Assembly: GCF_017873765.1 (NCBI RefSeq)
Contig: NZ_JAGGKP010000017.1
Coordinates: 1-53,484, forward strand
Length of the DNA stretch: 53,484 nt
Direction: 5' to 3'
From: Paenibacillus sediminis
Lineage (GTDB): Bacteria; Bacillota; Bacilli; Paenibacillales; Paenibacillaceae
The notes below the pieces were generated by a model. It did no database searches, had not been told where the DNA came from, and saw only the letters and a program-made list of their open reading frames with translations. Below, in pieces: positions 9,424 to 18,856 of this stretch. Numbering within the stretch: position 1 is the first letter of the stretch; every line of letters starts with the position of its first letter. Position numbers and translations under genes: made by a program.

Positions 9424-12400
9424 ATGAATCAACCGCTGTATGGAATATGGCTCGGAGATGTGTTTTTTTGTTTTTCCGGTGAAGTGTCGGAGCCTAAAGT
9501 GGATACTTGGACGGGTGTGCTGAGAAAGCTGCAGCTAGCAGACGGCACCCGTCCTTTTAGTCGTGCTGTACTGCGTCTAGCTGAGCTTCGCTGGCCATAT
9601 TCGGCAGTTCTTAGAACATCAAGAAGAGGAGAACGGAGAACATTGATGGGGCGCATGCTGGAAGGGCTTGCGATGACAGCCGAGGATGCATTCGCTATGC
9701 TGCTTCACTTAGATCAAAATGTCTATTCTAAGCATCATATTGAGCTTTCCCCTGAAATGTTGTACTGGCATCAGTCTGCTCGGTTTGCCCAAGAGCTGCT
9801 TCTGCGCGGTCAAATTACGCCGCATTTTGCACCAGTCCACCAGTCAGGTTCAAGGCGCCGCAGCAATGAATCGGTTATCAGAGGAGTATGGAGACCGCTT
9901 CTGACGGAGCGAAGAGATGCTGAACGATTTCTAGAGCTCGCTGAATCAATGCCGGCTATCGGTCTCGCCGGATCGATAGCCTTTGGTCTCGATGAACGGA
10001 TGCCTATTGAGACGGCTCAGCGGACCGTTTTGTATTCTTTGCTGTCTTCTTTCGTTGACTCCGAAGTTAGACGAGGACTGAAGGGGCTTGGCTATAAGCT
10101 TGACCCTTACAAGGCTAACTATCGCAGAGGTTCTTCTCCTCTTGAGGAATTATGGTGGAATAGTGCGCTTAGCTCGGTTCATACCATTCCTGTCCAAGGG
10201 AATACAACAGAAATCGAGCGGCTGACGAAAGCGGTCACGGCTGCAAGCAGAGCGGTTATGCCGAATCCTGCTCATGATGAGGTGCGTAAAGGCGGCGGAT
10301 TTCGGTTATGTATTCGGCTTGAGCCTCCTCAGGAGGAAGGCGAGTTATGGTATCTCTCATTTTGGGCTGAAGCTGCGGATGATCCATCTCTCCTGCTGCC
10401 AGCAGGCTTCATATGGGATCATGAGGAGCCGGATTTAGAAGTGAGAGGCAAGACATATGTAAATATTCACGAAGATTTGCTCTTTCGTCTAGCTAAAGCT
10501 GCTGAAGTTTCGAAGGAAGTCGCTGAAGTGCTTCTTACCAGTCGTCCGGAAGGCATAAGTTTGCGCCCAGAGGAACTGTTTCATTTTCTGAAACATTCTG
10601 CTGCGCCGCTGCGCGGGCTTGGTGTAAATGTGCAGATGCCGACTAGACTAAGCAAAGAAGGACGCCGCCGCGCAGGTGTTAGAATTAAAGTGAAGTCGTG
10701 GTCTGAACAGGGGCAAGCAGCTCCAATGTTAGGTATCGAACAGCTTGTTTCTTTTGAACTGCAGGCAGTGCTTGGTGAAGAGACAATAACAGTTGACGAA
10801 TTAACGGAACTGGCGGCGGCAAATGTTCCATTCGTTCCATTTCGAGGTTCATGGATTGAAGTTGATATGAAAGAGATTAAGTCCATACTGCGTTATCTGA
10901 AGAAGCATGAACAAGGTGAAATGACTGTACGTGAACTGTTGCACCTTGCTGCTTCGGATACGGATGAAGAGATCAAGTGGAGCGGCCTTCAGGTGTTAGA
11001 TATACAATCAGAGACTGAAGGGCTGCTGTCCGCTTTGATAGAAGGAGATACGCTGCGTAAAATTCCGCCTAAGCCCGTTCCTTCTGGACTTCACGGCACA
11101 CTTCGTCCTTACCAAGAGCGGGGGTTTCAGTGGTTAGCGGCCATGCGGGATTTAGGATTTGGTGCTTGTCTTGCGGATGATATGGGTCTCGGTAAGACGA
11201 TCCAAGTTATCACTTGTTTGCTGGATCAGCAAAATTCAGGACCGGCTCTCATTGTGTGTCCTACCTCGTTACTCGGCAACTGGCAGCGTGAAATTGAAAA
11301 GTTCGCGCCAAGTTTAAAATTGCATATTCACCACGGCACGGACCGTTTGCACGGTGAACTTTTCGTGCAGGAAGCAATGGATCATAATGTCGTTCTGACA
11401 ACGTATCATTTGGCCGGCAGAGACGGAGAAGATTTGCGATCTGTCTCGTGGAAGGCAGTCATTCTCGATGAAGCGCAATATATTAAAAATTACCGGACAA
11501 AGCAAGCCCAAAGCGTGATGAAGCTTAGAGCACCTCACCGTATTGCGATGACGGGAACGCCTGTAGAGAATCGGCTCAGCGAATTATGGTCGATCTTTCA
11601 ATTTCTTAATCCCGGATACTTAGGAACAGCGAGTCACTTCCGCCAGATGTACGGGGCTGGGACTGTTTCCAAGGAATCATCAGACAGACTGAAGCAGCTC
11701 CGTCAATTGGTCAGACCCTTTATGCTGCGCAGGCTGAAGAGTGACCCGGATATTCGTAAAGATTTACCGGATAAAATTGAGCTTAAATCGTATTGCCTAT
11801 TAAGCGCGGAGCAGACTCGTCTATATCAATCGGTTGTAGAAGAAATGATGGGCAGAATTGATGAGAGCACAGGAATTGCCCGTAAGGGACTTGTACTGTC
11901 TTCCTTAACGAAGCTGAAGCAAATTTGCGATCATCCGCTGCTTGTTAAGAATGCGCCGTTTACTGCAAATTCCGCTGAACGATCGGGCAAGATGATGCAG
12001 CTCCTTGAACTATTGGATATGATTGCAGACAACGGGGAAGCAGCGTTAATTTTCACACAGTATGTGCAGATGGGAGAGCTGCTTGTGGCTCAGCTCGCGC
12101 AAAAATACGGACAAAGTCCGTTCTTTCTTCACGGCAAAGTAAGCAAGAGTGAACGGGATGCTATGGTGCACGATTATCAGCAAGGGGAAGGACTGCCGTT
12201 CTTTATTCTTTCATTGAAAGCAGGGGGCGTAGGGCTGAATTTGACGCGCGCTAACCACGTCATACACTATGATCGTTGGTGGAATCCTGCAGTAGAGAAT
12301 CAAGCGACGGACCGCGCTTTCCGGATTGGTCAGAATAAAAATGTTCAGGTCCATAAGCTGATCTGCCAAGGCACTCTCGAAGAGCGAATCGATGAATTAA

Positions 12401-12519
12401 TCGAAAGTAAAAAGGCAATGTCCGAGCAGGTTGTCAGCTCAGGTGAACAGTGGCTTACGGAAATGTCAAATGAGGAGCTAAGGGGGCTCATTGCCCTGCA
12501 GGCAAGGGATTTGAGCTAG
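9424..12519 (+). CDS. SNF2-family DEAD/DEAH-like helicase
   Basis: A 1031-residue ATP-driven DNA translocase of the bacterial SNF2 (RapA/HepA-like) group. The N-terminal 500 residues match the position of the SNF2-associated domain common in Firmicutes. The ATPase core shows motif I DDMGLGKT at about 583-590, motif II DEAQ at about 681, the TGTPVENRL motif, and in the C-terminal lobe GGVGLNLTRAN and the arginine-containing ATDRAFRIGQ at about 960-970. The start ATG 9424 follows GGGAGA. The next gene begins 11 bp downstream and encodes a SWIM zinc-finger protein, a recurrent partner of bacterial SNF2 helicases. A role in transcription-complex or nucleoid remodelling is inferred. Confidence 0.93.
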   Translation: MNQPLYGIWLGDVFFCFSGEVSEPKVDTWTGVLRKLQLADGTRPFSRAVLRLAELRWPYSAVLRTSRRGERRTLMGRMLEGLAMTAEDAFAMLLHLDQNVYSKHHIELSPEMLYWHQSARFAQELLLRGQITPHFAPVHQSGSRRRSNESVIRGVWRPLLTERRDAERFLELAESMPAIGLAGSIAFGLDERMPIETAQRTVLYSLLSSFVDSEVRRGLKGLGYKLDPYKANYRRGSSPLEELWWNSALSSVHTIPVQGNTTEIERLTKAVTAASRAVMPNPAHDEVRKGGGFRLCIRLEPPQEEGELWYLSFWAEAADDPSLLLPAGFIWDHEEPDLEVRGKTYVNIHEDLLFRLAKAAEVSKEVAEVLLTSRPEGISLRPEELFHFLKHSAAPLRGLGVNVQMPTRLSKEGRRRAGVRIKVKSWSEQGQAAPMLGIEQLVSFELQAVLGEETITVDELTELAAANVPFVPFRGSWIEVDMKEIKSILRYLKKHEQGEMTVRELLHLAASDTDEEIKWSGLQVLDIQSETEGLLSALIEGDTLRKIPPKPVPSGLHGTLRPYQERGFQWLAAMRDLGFGACLADDMGLGKTIQVITCLLDQQNSGPALIVCPTSLLGNWQREIEKFAPSLKLHIHHGTDRLHGELFVQEAMDHNVVLTTYHLAGRDGEDLRSVSWKAVILDEAQYIKNYRTKQAQSVMKLRAPHRIAMTGTPVENRLSELWSIFQFLNPGYLGTASHFRQMYGAGTVSKESSDRLKQLRQLVRPFMLRRLKSDPDIRKDLPDKIELKSYCLLSAEQTRLYQSVVEEMMGRIDESTGIARKGLVLSSLTKLKQICDHPLLVKNAPFTANSAERSGKMMQLLELLDMIADNGEAALIFTQYVQMGELLVAQLAQKYGQSPFFLHGKVSKSERDAMVHDYQQGEGLPFFILSLKAGGVGLNLTRANHVIHYDRWWNPAVENQATDRAFRIGQNKNVQVHKLICQGTLEERIDELIESKKAMSEQVVSSGEQWLTEMSNEELRGLIALQARDLS

Positions 12520-12530
12520 GAGGTTAAAGT

Positions 12531-13295
12531 ATGGAGTCGTTAGCAATGACTAGAAAAGTCACCGAGCTCGAAATTGAAGATGGTACAGTTCGCGGGACCG
12601 TGGAGTCAACATCTTGGGATGCGCAAAAAACGATAAACCATGTTACGGCGTGTACTCAGCTGACTGAAGCGGGTATACAGCGCTTTGTTCACCGCATCGT
12701 CCGGACTCCGCTTGAACTCGCGCAGCTGCTGCAAGATGAATATCCTAAGAAGCGGCAAGAAGAGTTAAGCGACTTGATACCGACACCCGGCGATTATGCT
12801 TTGGAGGCACGATATACGTGTGATTGCGATGAGGATTGGTGTGCTCATATAGAGGCTGTTCTGCAAGAAGTTATGCGTAAGAGCGCAGACGATATTGATT
12901 TCCTATTGGCATTGTACGGATTGACCAAGCAGGATGTGCTCACAGAAGTGCTTAGTGGTTGGAGAAAGCTTCCGAGTAAGCGGCGGCATGAGCAAGATGA
13001 AGATATACTCTCAAGCGCTGAGCAGTCTCAAGATTCCTCAAGCTTTAATTCGGATTTGCCGTCTGTTCAAGAGTGGCTCGCCGAAGCTGCATCACAAGGG
13101 CGTTTCCATACCCCAGGACCTTTGTTTCATGATGTTCAAATCAATACTGAATCAAGGAGTGAGCTCTTATCAGATGACCTTGGAGTCATTGAGGTGATCG
13201 GGGACAATCTTGAAGAACTCCTTCCTGGAGTACCGAAAATTAAACAAGGATATAAGTTGATCATTGAGCAAGTCAGGGGACAAGCAAAGCCTTAA
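12531..13295 (+). CDS. SWIM zinc-finger protein, partner of SNF2 helicase
   Basis: A 254-residue protein whose only clear motif is a compact SWIM-like zinc site at about residues 100-109 (CDCDEDWCAHI, pattern CxC-x4-CxH). The rest is charged, with a Ser-rich stretch around 165-185. SWIM domains bind DNA or protein, and in Firmicutes they are often encoded next to SNF2 helicases, as here (11 bp gap). The start ATG has a near-ideal AGGAGG eight bases upstream. A second ATG six codons on is less well placed. The SWIM protein is shorter than many relatives, but no frameshift is visible. Confidence 0.75.
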   Translation: MESLAMTRKVTELEIEDGTVRGTVESTSWDAQKTINHVTACTQLTEAGIQRFVHRIVRTPLELAQLLQDEYPKKRQEELSDLIPTPGDYALEARYTCDCDEDWCAHIEAVLQEVMRKSADDIDFLLALYGLTKQDVLTEVLSGWRKLPSKRRHEQDEDILSSAEQSQDSSSFNSDLPSVQEWLAEAASQGRFHTPGPLFHDVQINTESRSELLSDDLGVIEVIGDNLEELLPGVPKIKQGYKLIIEQVRGQAKP

Positions 13296-13402
13296 AAACG
13301 ACTAAATTCGACAGAAAATCGTAATTTCCAACCGCCAACGCATGGTGCTTCTGTCCTTATCTGGGGTATAATGGAGTATACATGTTAGCAGAGGAGAGCG
13401 AA

Positions 13403-14230
13403 ATGATGTTTTATCGAAAAGGAAACAGACGTAAAGTCACATATGGTTTATGTGCGATTTTGCTCATTTCTGCAGTTCTTCTTGCAGGATGTGAGAAGAG
13501 CGGATCGGCAGAACAATCAGGTAAACAGCTTCAATCTTCGGCACCTCAGACTCAAAATGGACAAGCAGCTGACCCTGTCATGCTGAAGCGGAGCGAGAAC
13601 GCCCTTCAAGTCACCGTTAAAGAAGTTGACGGACAAGCAGTTGTTACAAACGCAGAGGCGATGACGGTTGTCGTGAACAAGCAACGCAGCTTACCTGAAG
13701 GATACGAACCTAATGATCTTGTAGAGCCTAATGTTCCATTTTCTTTCGATGGGCCGCATGAGAAGCGCCATTTACGCAAAGAAGCGGCACAGGCGTTAGA
13801 GGATCTGTTCGCAGGCGCGAAGAAAGACGGTATTGAATTAAGAGCGGTATCTGGATATCGTTCCTATAAACGTCAAGTTGCTATATATAACAACAATGTA
13901 GCAACGAAAGGCGAAGAATATGCTGCTCAAGTAAGCGCTAAGCCAGGAACGAGCGAGCATCAGACAGGACTCGCAATCGACGTATCCAGTCCAAGTGTAG
14001 GAAATGCGATTGAAGAAATATTCGGAGAATCCAAAGAGGGTAAGTGGTTGGCTGAACATGCCCCGGAATACGGCTTTATTATTCGCTATCCTAAAGGCAA
14101 GGAAGATAGTACAGGCTATGTGTATGAGCCTTGGCATATCCGTTATGTTGGCAAGGATTTAGCTCCTGATATTGCCAAAAGCGGACTTACGCTCGAGCAA
14201 TACTTCGATGAAGCGAACATTAAGCTATAG
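13403..14230 (+). CDS. VanY/DacC-type D-Ala-D-Ala carboxypeptidase lipoprotein (M15B)
   Basis: A 275-residue zinc peptidase predicted to trim D-alanine from peptidoglycan stem peptides outside the cell. The N-terminus has a positively charged start, a hydrophobic segment and a lipobox (LLAGC), so it is a lipoprotein. M15B motifs are visible: SGYRSYKRQ, the zinc and substrate motif SEHQTGLAID (His and Asp ligands) and the C-terminal EPWHIRYVG (catalytic Glu and third zinc His). ATG 13403 follows GAGGAG at 6 bp; the longer TTA-containing upstream start has no ribosome site. A TATAAT box lies at 13367-13372, about 35 bp upstream, but a good -35 is missing. A strong terminator follows. Confidence 0.9.
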   Translation: MMFYRKGNRRKVTYGLCAILLISAVLLAGCEKSGSAEQSGKQLQSSAPQTQNGQAADPVMLKRSENALQVTVKEVDGQAVVTNAEAMTVVVNKQRSLPEGYEPNDLVEPNVPFSFDGPHEKRHLRKEAAQALEDLFAGAKKDGIELRAVSGYRSYKRQVAIYNNNVATKGEEYAAQVSAKPGTSEHQTGLAIDVSSPSVGNAIEEIFGESKEGKWLAEHAPEYGFIIRYPKGKEDSTGYVYEPWHIRYVGKDLAPDIAKSGLTLEQYFDEANIKL

Positions 14231-14252
14231 TCTCGAATTAAATACGTTAGAG

Positions 14253-14282
14253 AAGACTGCTGATTTTCAGCAGTCTTTTTTT
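14253..14282 (+). terminator. Terminator after the carboxypeptidase gene
   Basis: AAGACTGCTGA pairs perfectly with TCAGCAGTCTT around a three-base loop and runs into seven T residues: a textbook intrinsic terminator. Confidence 0.9.
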
Positions 14283-14477
14283 GTGTTTGAGTAACTTAAC
14301 TTTTTGAATGGAACATCGTGTAACTTCGTACGTAAAACGTGTTAGTAATCATGTGAGGGGGTGTGTGATTGCGTTAAATTTTCTACAAAATCATAACTTT
14401 TTAACTACTAGATTGGTTTAGATAATGTTGCACAAACAGTTTAATTTTGTAAAAAAATACATAAGGGAGGGTCAAAA

Positions 14478-15908
14478 GTGAAGAAGACATGGACAAGAAT
14501 GGTTGTGGCAATAATTTTACTTACTTTAATATTAACGGCATGCAGTATCGGAAATGGAGGAAGTAAGTCGTTAGGGGAAAATGAGAAAGCAACACTGAAA
14601 GTGATGTACTGGGATGAACAGCAATTTTATTCGGATTACGGCAATTATTTTACGATGAAATATCCAAATGTAGAGATCGAAGTCATTTCAACACAGTCAA
14701 TGTATGAGAATGCTGGCGGTTTTACGACTCAGGAAGAGTATGAAGATGCGGCTAAGAAGTTCGTTGACGAGAAGAAGCCGGATGTCGTTATATTGTCGAT
14801 TGATCAATATGAGGAGTTTGCTCAGGATGGCCGGCTGTACGACTTAGAAACATTAGTGAAGCAGAAAGAATTCGGTCAAGAACAAGTACTGCCGTTTATT
14901 ATGGATATGCTTAGGGAGAAAGGAGGAGGTAAACTGTATGGTTTAACAGATAGCTTCTCCAGCAATGCGATTTTCTACAATGTTGACTTGTTTAAAAAGT
15001 ACGGTGTAGAGCTTCCTCGCAACCAAATGACATGGAAAGAAGTATTGGATTTAGCTAAGAGATTCCCCACGGCTGGAAGTAAAGAAGACCGTGTGTATGG
15101 ATATTACTCAGACAACTATCAAAGCCCCTTGAATTCACTTGTTACGTCGATTGGGAATACGAACAATTTACGGATCATAGATCCCGAAGGGAAGCAGTTT
15201 CAGTTTAGCTCAGAATCATGGAAAATGGCTTTTCGCACCGCTGTAGAAGCGATCAAGTCGGGGGCAGTATACAATCAAGATCAGAATCAGACTGGGCAAG
15301 GCAATACATTTACCGAGCAGGATGCCTTTGTAGTTGGGAAGGCAGCGATGACGATTAAAGGCTCTTGGTACATGAATCAACTGGAATACGTGAGGATGTC
15401 AAATCAGAACAAGCCATTTGAATGGGCAGTAGTGACAGTACCTGTCAATCCGTCCGAACCGGATGTGAGTCCGGAGGTGAATATATTCAATATTATGGCG
15501 ATTGATTCACATACATCGAACCTGAAGGCGGCCTTGGAATTTATGAAGTTTATTAGCAGTGATCAAATGGCCAAAATCAAATCACGTACCTATAGCGGCC
15601 AGTTGTCAATTCGCAAAGAATATATTAAAGACAAAGATGGGCACGATTTAGAACCTTTCTACATGTTAAAGCCAAGGGCGTCGAGTAATGGAATCTACTC
15701 TAATGTACCAGGTATGTTTTTCTCACAGTTTAATACTCTCTTAACGACGGAGGGTGATAAGGTTATAAAAGGAGAGCAGTCAATTGACGAGGCGCTGACA
15801 AGAATACAAGAACAAGGCCAAGCGGAGCTGCTTAAGGCCAAAGAGCAGGAGGAAGCGGCCAAGAAAGAAGCGAAGGAGAAAGAGAGTAAGGAAACGGTGA
15901 CGCCTTAA
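14478..15908 (+). CDS. Extracellular solute-binding lipoprotein (SBP family 1), orphan
   Basis: A 476-residue lipoprotein with signal peptide and lipobox (LILTACS), followed by a MalE-like solute-binding fold: KATLKVMYWDEQQFYSDYG at the start of the mature region and AAMTIKGSWYMNQL in the C-terminal half. It starts at GTG 14478 with GGGAGGG seven bases upstream. The C-terminal tail of about 40 residues is almost entirely Lys/Glu/Ala/Gln and likely forms a helix. No permease or ATPase gene is next to it, so it is an orphan binding protein, either serving a distant transporter or acting as a sensor ligand-binder. The ~190 bp upstream of it hold no other gene that I can support. Confidence 0.85.
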   Translation: MKKTWTRMVVAIILLTLILTACSIGNGGSKSLGENEKATLKVMYWDEQQFYSDYGNYFTMKYPNVEIEVISTQSMYENAGGFTTQEEYEDAAKKFVDEKKPDVVILSIDQYEEFAQDGRLYDLETLVKQKEFGQEQVLPFIMDMLREKGGGKLYGLTDSFSSNAIFYNVDLFKKYGVELPRNQMTWKEVLDLAKRFPTAGSKEDRVYGYYSDNYQSPLNSLVTSIGNTNNLRIIDPEGKQFQFSSESWKMAFRTAVEAIKSGAVYNQDQNQTGQGNTFTEQDAFVVGKAAMTIKGSWYMNQLEYVRMSNQNKPFEWAVVTVPVNPSEPDVSPEVNIFNIMAIDSHTSNLKAALEFMKFISSDQMAKIKSRTYSGQLSIRKEYIKDKDGHDLEPFYMLKPRASSNGIYSNVPGMFFSQFNTLLTTEGDKVIKGEQSIDEALTRIQEQGQAELLKAKEQEEAAKKEAKEKESKETVTP

Positions 15909-15988
15909 AAATGAATAGACTTTAGCCGTGACGATTGGGTGTGTGTATCCATATCCTATGACAAATCAGTCATTTGGAGGTACCCGCC

Positions 15989-16411
15989 ATGCTTGGATGT
16001 CCCAAAATTCAAAATATGACGTTGCATCAAAGGCTCACTCAGCTTGTAGGAAAATCAATTGAAATTAATGCCGCAGGGCTGGCTCTTGAGCCTGGGATAC
16101 TGCAAGAAGTATGTCCAAAGACGTTCATACGCGTACAAGGTGAATTATTTGTTCCGAGAAGTTTAAACTTTATGAAAGTGTTTCGGATCCGAAAGAGCAC
16201 TAAATTTACTCGAATAGGGGTAAGAACTACGTTTAAATCCGGCAATTTATTTTTCGATATTCCGCTTGTTCAAATCGGCAAAGATTTCATAGAATTACAA
16301 GGGAAAGGAAGTTTCCCGGAACGATTTCTTATGCCAATCAATAAGGTCGCGGGTTTCTTTGAAATAGTGAATAGCCCAAGCGGTAACAGAAAGCGCACAT
16401 CAGCCAAATAA
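15989..16411 (+). CDS. Conserved hypothetical protein, 140 residues
   Basis: I do not recognise this family. The start ATG 15989 is set by TTTGGAGG nine bases upstream. The protein is basic, has no signal peptide or membrane segment, and looks beta-rich with alternating hydrophobic residues (VRTTFKSGNLFFDIPLVQIG, then ELQGKG), suggesting a small barrel. The C-terminal tail is Lys/Arg/Ser rich and probably disordered. It follows the orphan binding-protein gene by 80 bp and shares a convergent terminator with the helicase gene to its right. Length and a good ribosome site make it a believable gene; function is unknown. Confidence 0.7.
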   Translation: MLGCPKIQNMTLHQRLTQLVGKSIEINAAGLALEPGILQEVCPKTFIRVQGELFVPRSLNFMKVFRIRKSTKFTRIGVRTTFKSGNLFFDIPLVQIGKDFIELQGKGSFPERFLMPINKVAGFFEIVNSPSGNRKRTSAK

Positions 16412-16446
16412 ATCACCCCCTAGACTCGAATGTCAGGGGGTGATTT
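16409..16446. terminator. Bidirectional terminator between convergent genes
   Basis: AAATCACCCCCT and AGGGGGTGATTT pair perfectly across a 14-base loop, with A/T-rich flanks on both sides. The stem would end both the rightward small gene and the leftward helicase gene. Confidence 0.85.
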
Positions 16447-16461
16447 ATTGAAGGTTGCTTT

Positions 16462-18582
16462 TTATCTTTTGGAAGCAGCCACTGCTTCTTTCGGGGCATT
16501 CTTAACGCCAAATGCTTCGAGCAAGAAGCGGGATACAGCTGCATTCTTGCCATGATGGTATGCAGGAGACGTAATAAATAATGACGATTTCGCTCTTGTT
16601 ACAGCGACATAAGCAAGTCTGCGTTCTTCTTCCAGCGCCGCTTGCAGAAGTTCACCATCCTTGGCGCTTGGCTTACTCGCTTTACGGTCTTCCTGTGCTT
16701 CTTCTGCGAGAGCAGAGCTGTGCGGAAGAATTCCTTCCGAAGCGCCAATTAGATAGACACACGGGAACTCCAGACCCTTCGCGCGATGAATGGTCATGAG
16801 ATGAACCGCGTTCGCCTGCTCGAGCTTTTGCAATGATTCCATTTGTTTATGTCTTGTGGATAATTCATCGGCAAATTCTACAAATTGCTGAACGGTATCA
16901 AAGCGGCGCGCTGCGGTCTCGAGCTCGTCCAGCGTCTCTAGGACACCCTCCTTATACTGCGTAGGGACGCCTTGATTCTCTGCTTCGATATATTTATCAT
17001 AGAAAGCTCTGCGCACCTCCTGAACAGCATATACCGGCTTCATCGTCTTCAGCTTCTTAATCAATTTGATTCGTTCTTTGACCTGATCCTGCTGGAAACT
17101 GCGAAGCTGGGGCCATCCCGTCAAATGAATGAGCGGATATTTCTTCGCTTGCTTTTTCTCCTCAGCCAGTATATAAGCCATCCCAGCTTCCTTAGACACA
17201 TACAGCGGACCTAGCGCGCTCTGCAGCGCCCCAAAATTACGCGGGTCTATGGACAGTCGTAAATGATCTATAATCGGCCTTACAAGTGAATGATCATAGA
17301 ACACTGGCGAAGCACCGTACTGAATGCAAGGTATACCTTGCATAATCAGCTGCTCGAATACAGCCCGGCTGCTGCTCGCTGTTCGGTGCAATATAGCAAT
17401 GTCACGGTAAGTTAGTTTCCCTTGTTGGACTTGCTCGGTAAGATGTGACACAACCCATTCGGCCTCTTCTTCTGCATCAGCAGGTCTGCCAAACTGCGGC
17501 GCTGAACCTTGATCACCTGCAGACAGCAATCTCTTCTCGCGGCGCTCCACATTATGACAGACAATTTCAGAGCCAAGTCCAAGAATGCGACTGTCGCTTC
17601 GATAATTAATACCTAACGTAATGACAGCAGCATCGGGATACACTTTATCAAAATTTAAAATGGATTCGTGCCGCGCCCCGTTGAATGAGTAGATTGTCTG
17701 GTCATCGTCACCAACGACCATTAAATTGCCATGCTTCTCTGTAATGAGACGAATAATCTCGTATTGTACTTCATTCGTATCTTGAAATTCATCAACCATT
17801 ACATATTGAAATTTGTTCTGAAGCGGTACAAGCACTTCCGGATCATTCAAGAGCTGCCTCGCTCTTAGGAGGATGTCATCAAAGTCCATTTTATGATTGT
17901 TAGCTTTCCACGCTTCATATTTCATCAGAACGGATTTGAAATTGATCTCATCCGCTGTGGAGGCAGGCATATCTTCCAGTTGTCTGCCGCTTATTTTCCA
18001 GCTGGTGAGGGCAGAGAGCAGCGTCTCAGGTGCAAAAGGTTCACGCATCCCCATTTGCCGCTGCAAAATATTTAATACGGTATGCTGCGCTCTTTGTTCG
18101 CCGAATACATCGTCTTTAACTCCATAGTGTCTAAGGAGCGCTAGGCTGAAAGAGTGAAATGTTCTTGCCTGCACTGATCTTGCTTGAGAAGCCGTAATAC
18201 CTGGCAGTTTACTAATGCGTTCCTTCATTTCTGCCGCTGCTTTATTCGTAAATGTGATGAGCAGAATGCTGCTGGGATGAACACGCCGCAGTGAGATCAG
18301 ATAGCCTGTGCGAGCTGCTAGAACGGTTGTTTTACCGCATCCTGCCCCAGCTAAAGTTAAGAGTGGGCCTTCTCCGTAACGTACCGCTTCAATCTGCGGC
18401 TCATTCAGTCTAATTCCTTTTTGCTCTAGTGCCCGAAAATAAGGTGCATCCTCCATGTCATCAGTGACTAATACATTGCTAGTCTCTCTTGGGGCGTTAC
18501 TGGCTTGCGGTACAGCGCGATGTTCTGAAACTCCCCAAGGCCGTGGATAGTAGGAAACCGGGTTCTTTTTGTTGTTATCCAT
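16462..18582 (-). CDS. UvrD/PcrA-like superfamily 1 DNA helicase
   Basis: A 706-residue 3'-5' helicase with the UvrD/Rep domain order. Motif I (LTLAGAGCGKT) lies near residue 75, motif Ia/Ib region ITFTNKAAAEMKERI, motif II DEFQDTNE near 265, motif III VGDDDQTIYSFNGA, motif IV INYRSD, motif V MTIHRAKGLEFPCV and motif VI RRLAYVAVTRAKSSL. It is shorter than housekeeping PcrA and lacks its C-terminal extension, so it is more likely a second, accessory UvrD-like helicase. ATG 18582 is preferred to the one at 18597 because AAGGGA lies nine bases before it and none precedes the longer start. About 270 bp upstream hold promoter-like A/T-rich sequence and no gene. Confidence 0.9.
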   Translation of the reverse strand: MDNNKKNPVSYYPRPWGVSEHRAVPQASNAPRETSNVLVTDDMEDAPYFRALEQKGIRLNEPQIEAVRYGEGPLLTLAGAGCGKTTVLAARTGYLISLRRVHPSSILLITFTNKAAAEMKERISKLPGITASQARSVQARTFHSFSLALLRHYGVKDDVFGEQRAQHTVLNILQRQMGMREPFAPETLLSALTSWKISGRQLEDMPASTADEINFKSVLMKYEAWKANNHKMDFDDILLRARQLLNDPEVLVPLQNKFQYVMVDEFQDTNEVQYEIIRLITEKHGNLMVVGDDDQTIYSFNGARHESILNFDKVYPDAAVITLGINYRSDSRILGLGSEIVCHNVERREKRLLSAGDQGSAPQFGRPADAEEEAEWVVSHLTEQVQQGKLTYRDIAILHRTASSSRAVFEQLIMQGIPCIQYGASPVFYDHSLVRPIIDHLRLSIDPRNFGALQSALGPLYVSKEAGMAYILAEEKKQAKKYPLIHLTGWPQLRSFQQDQVKERIKLIKKLKTMKPVYAVQEVRRAFYDKYIEAENQGVPTQYKEGVLETLDELETAARRFDTVQQFVEFADELSTRHKQMESLQKLEQANAVHLMTIHRAKGLEFPCVYLIGASEGILPHSSALAEEAQEDRKASKPSAKDGELLQAALEEERRLAYVAVTRAKSSLFITSPAYHHGKNAAVSRFLLEAFGVKNAPKEAVAASKR

Positions 18583-18856
18583 GCAAAATCCCTTCATGTT
18601 GTGAACTTAATATTGTTAACTATTTTCACAGATCATCATAAATTTGGTATGATAAAAACACTTTAAGAGACATATTCTCTTAAAAGGTATACAAACAAGT
18701 CCTACCATTATACCTCATTTGCAGAATGAGACTCTATCGTAAGCAATAACTAATTGTTGTATAAAACTATGAAGAGGTTTAATGAGCGTAAAGGGCATCG
18801 TTTGTTGTGACAACAAATAAATGTTGACATTGGTAAACATGGAAGGAGAGCGTGTC

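Noticed and set aside
14283..14477. Riboswitch upstream of the orphan solute-binding protein
   Set aside because: The leader is A/T-rich with a palindrome-like ACGTAAAACGT piece, but no known riboswitch core is recognisable.
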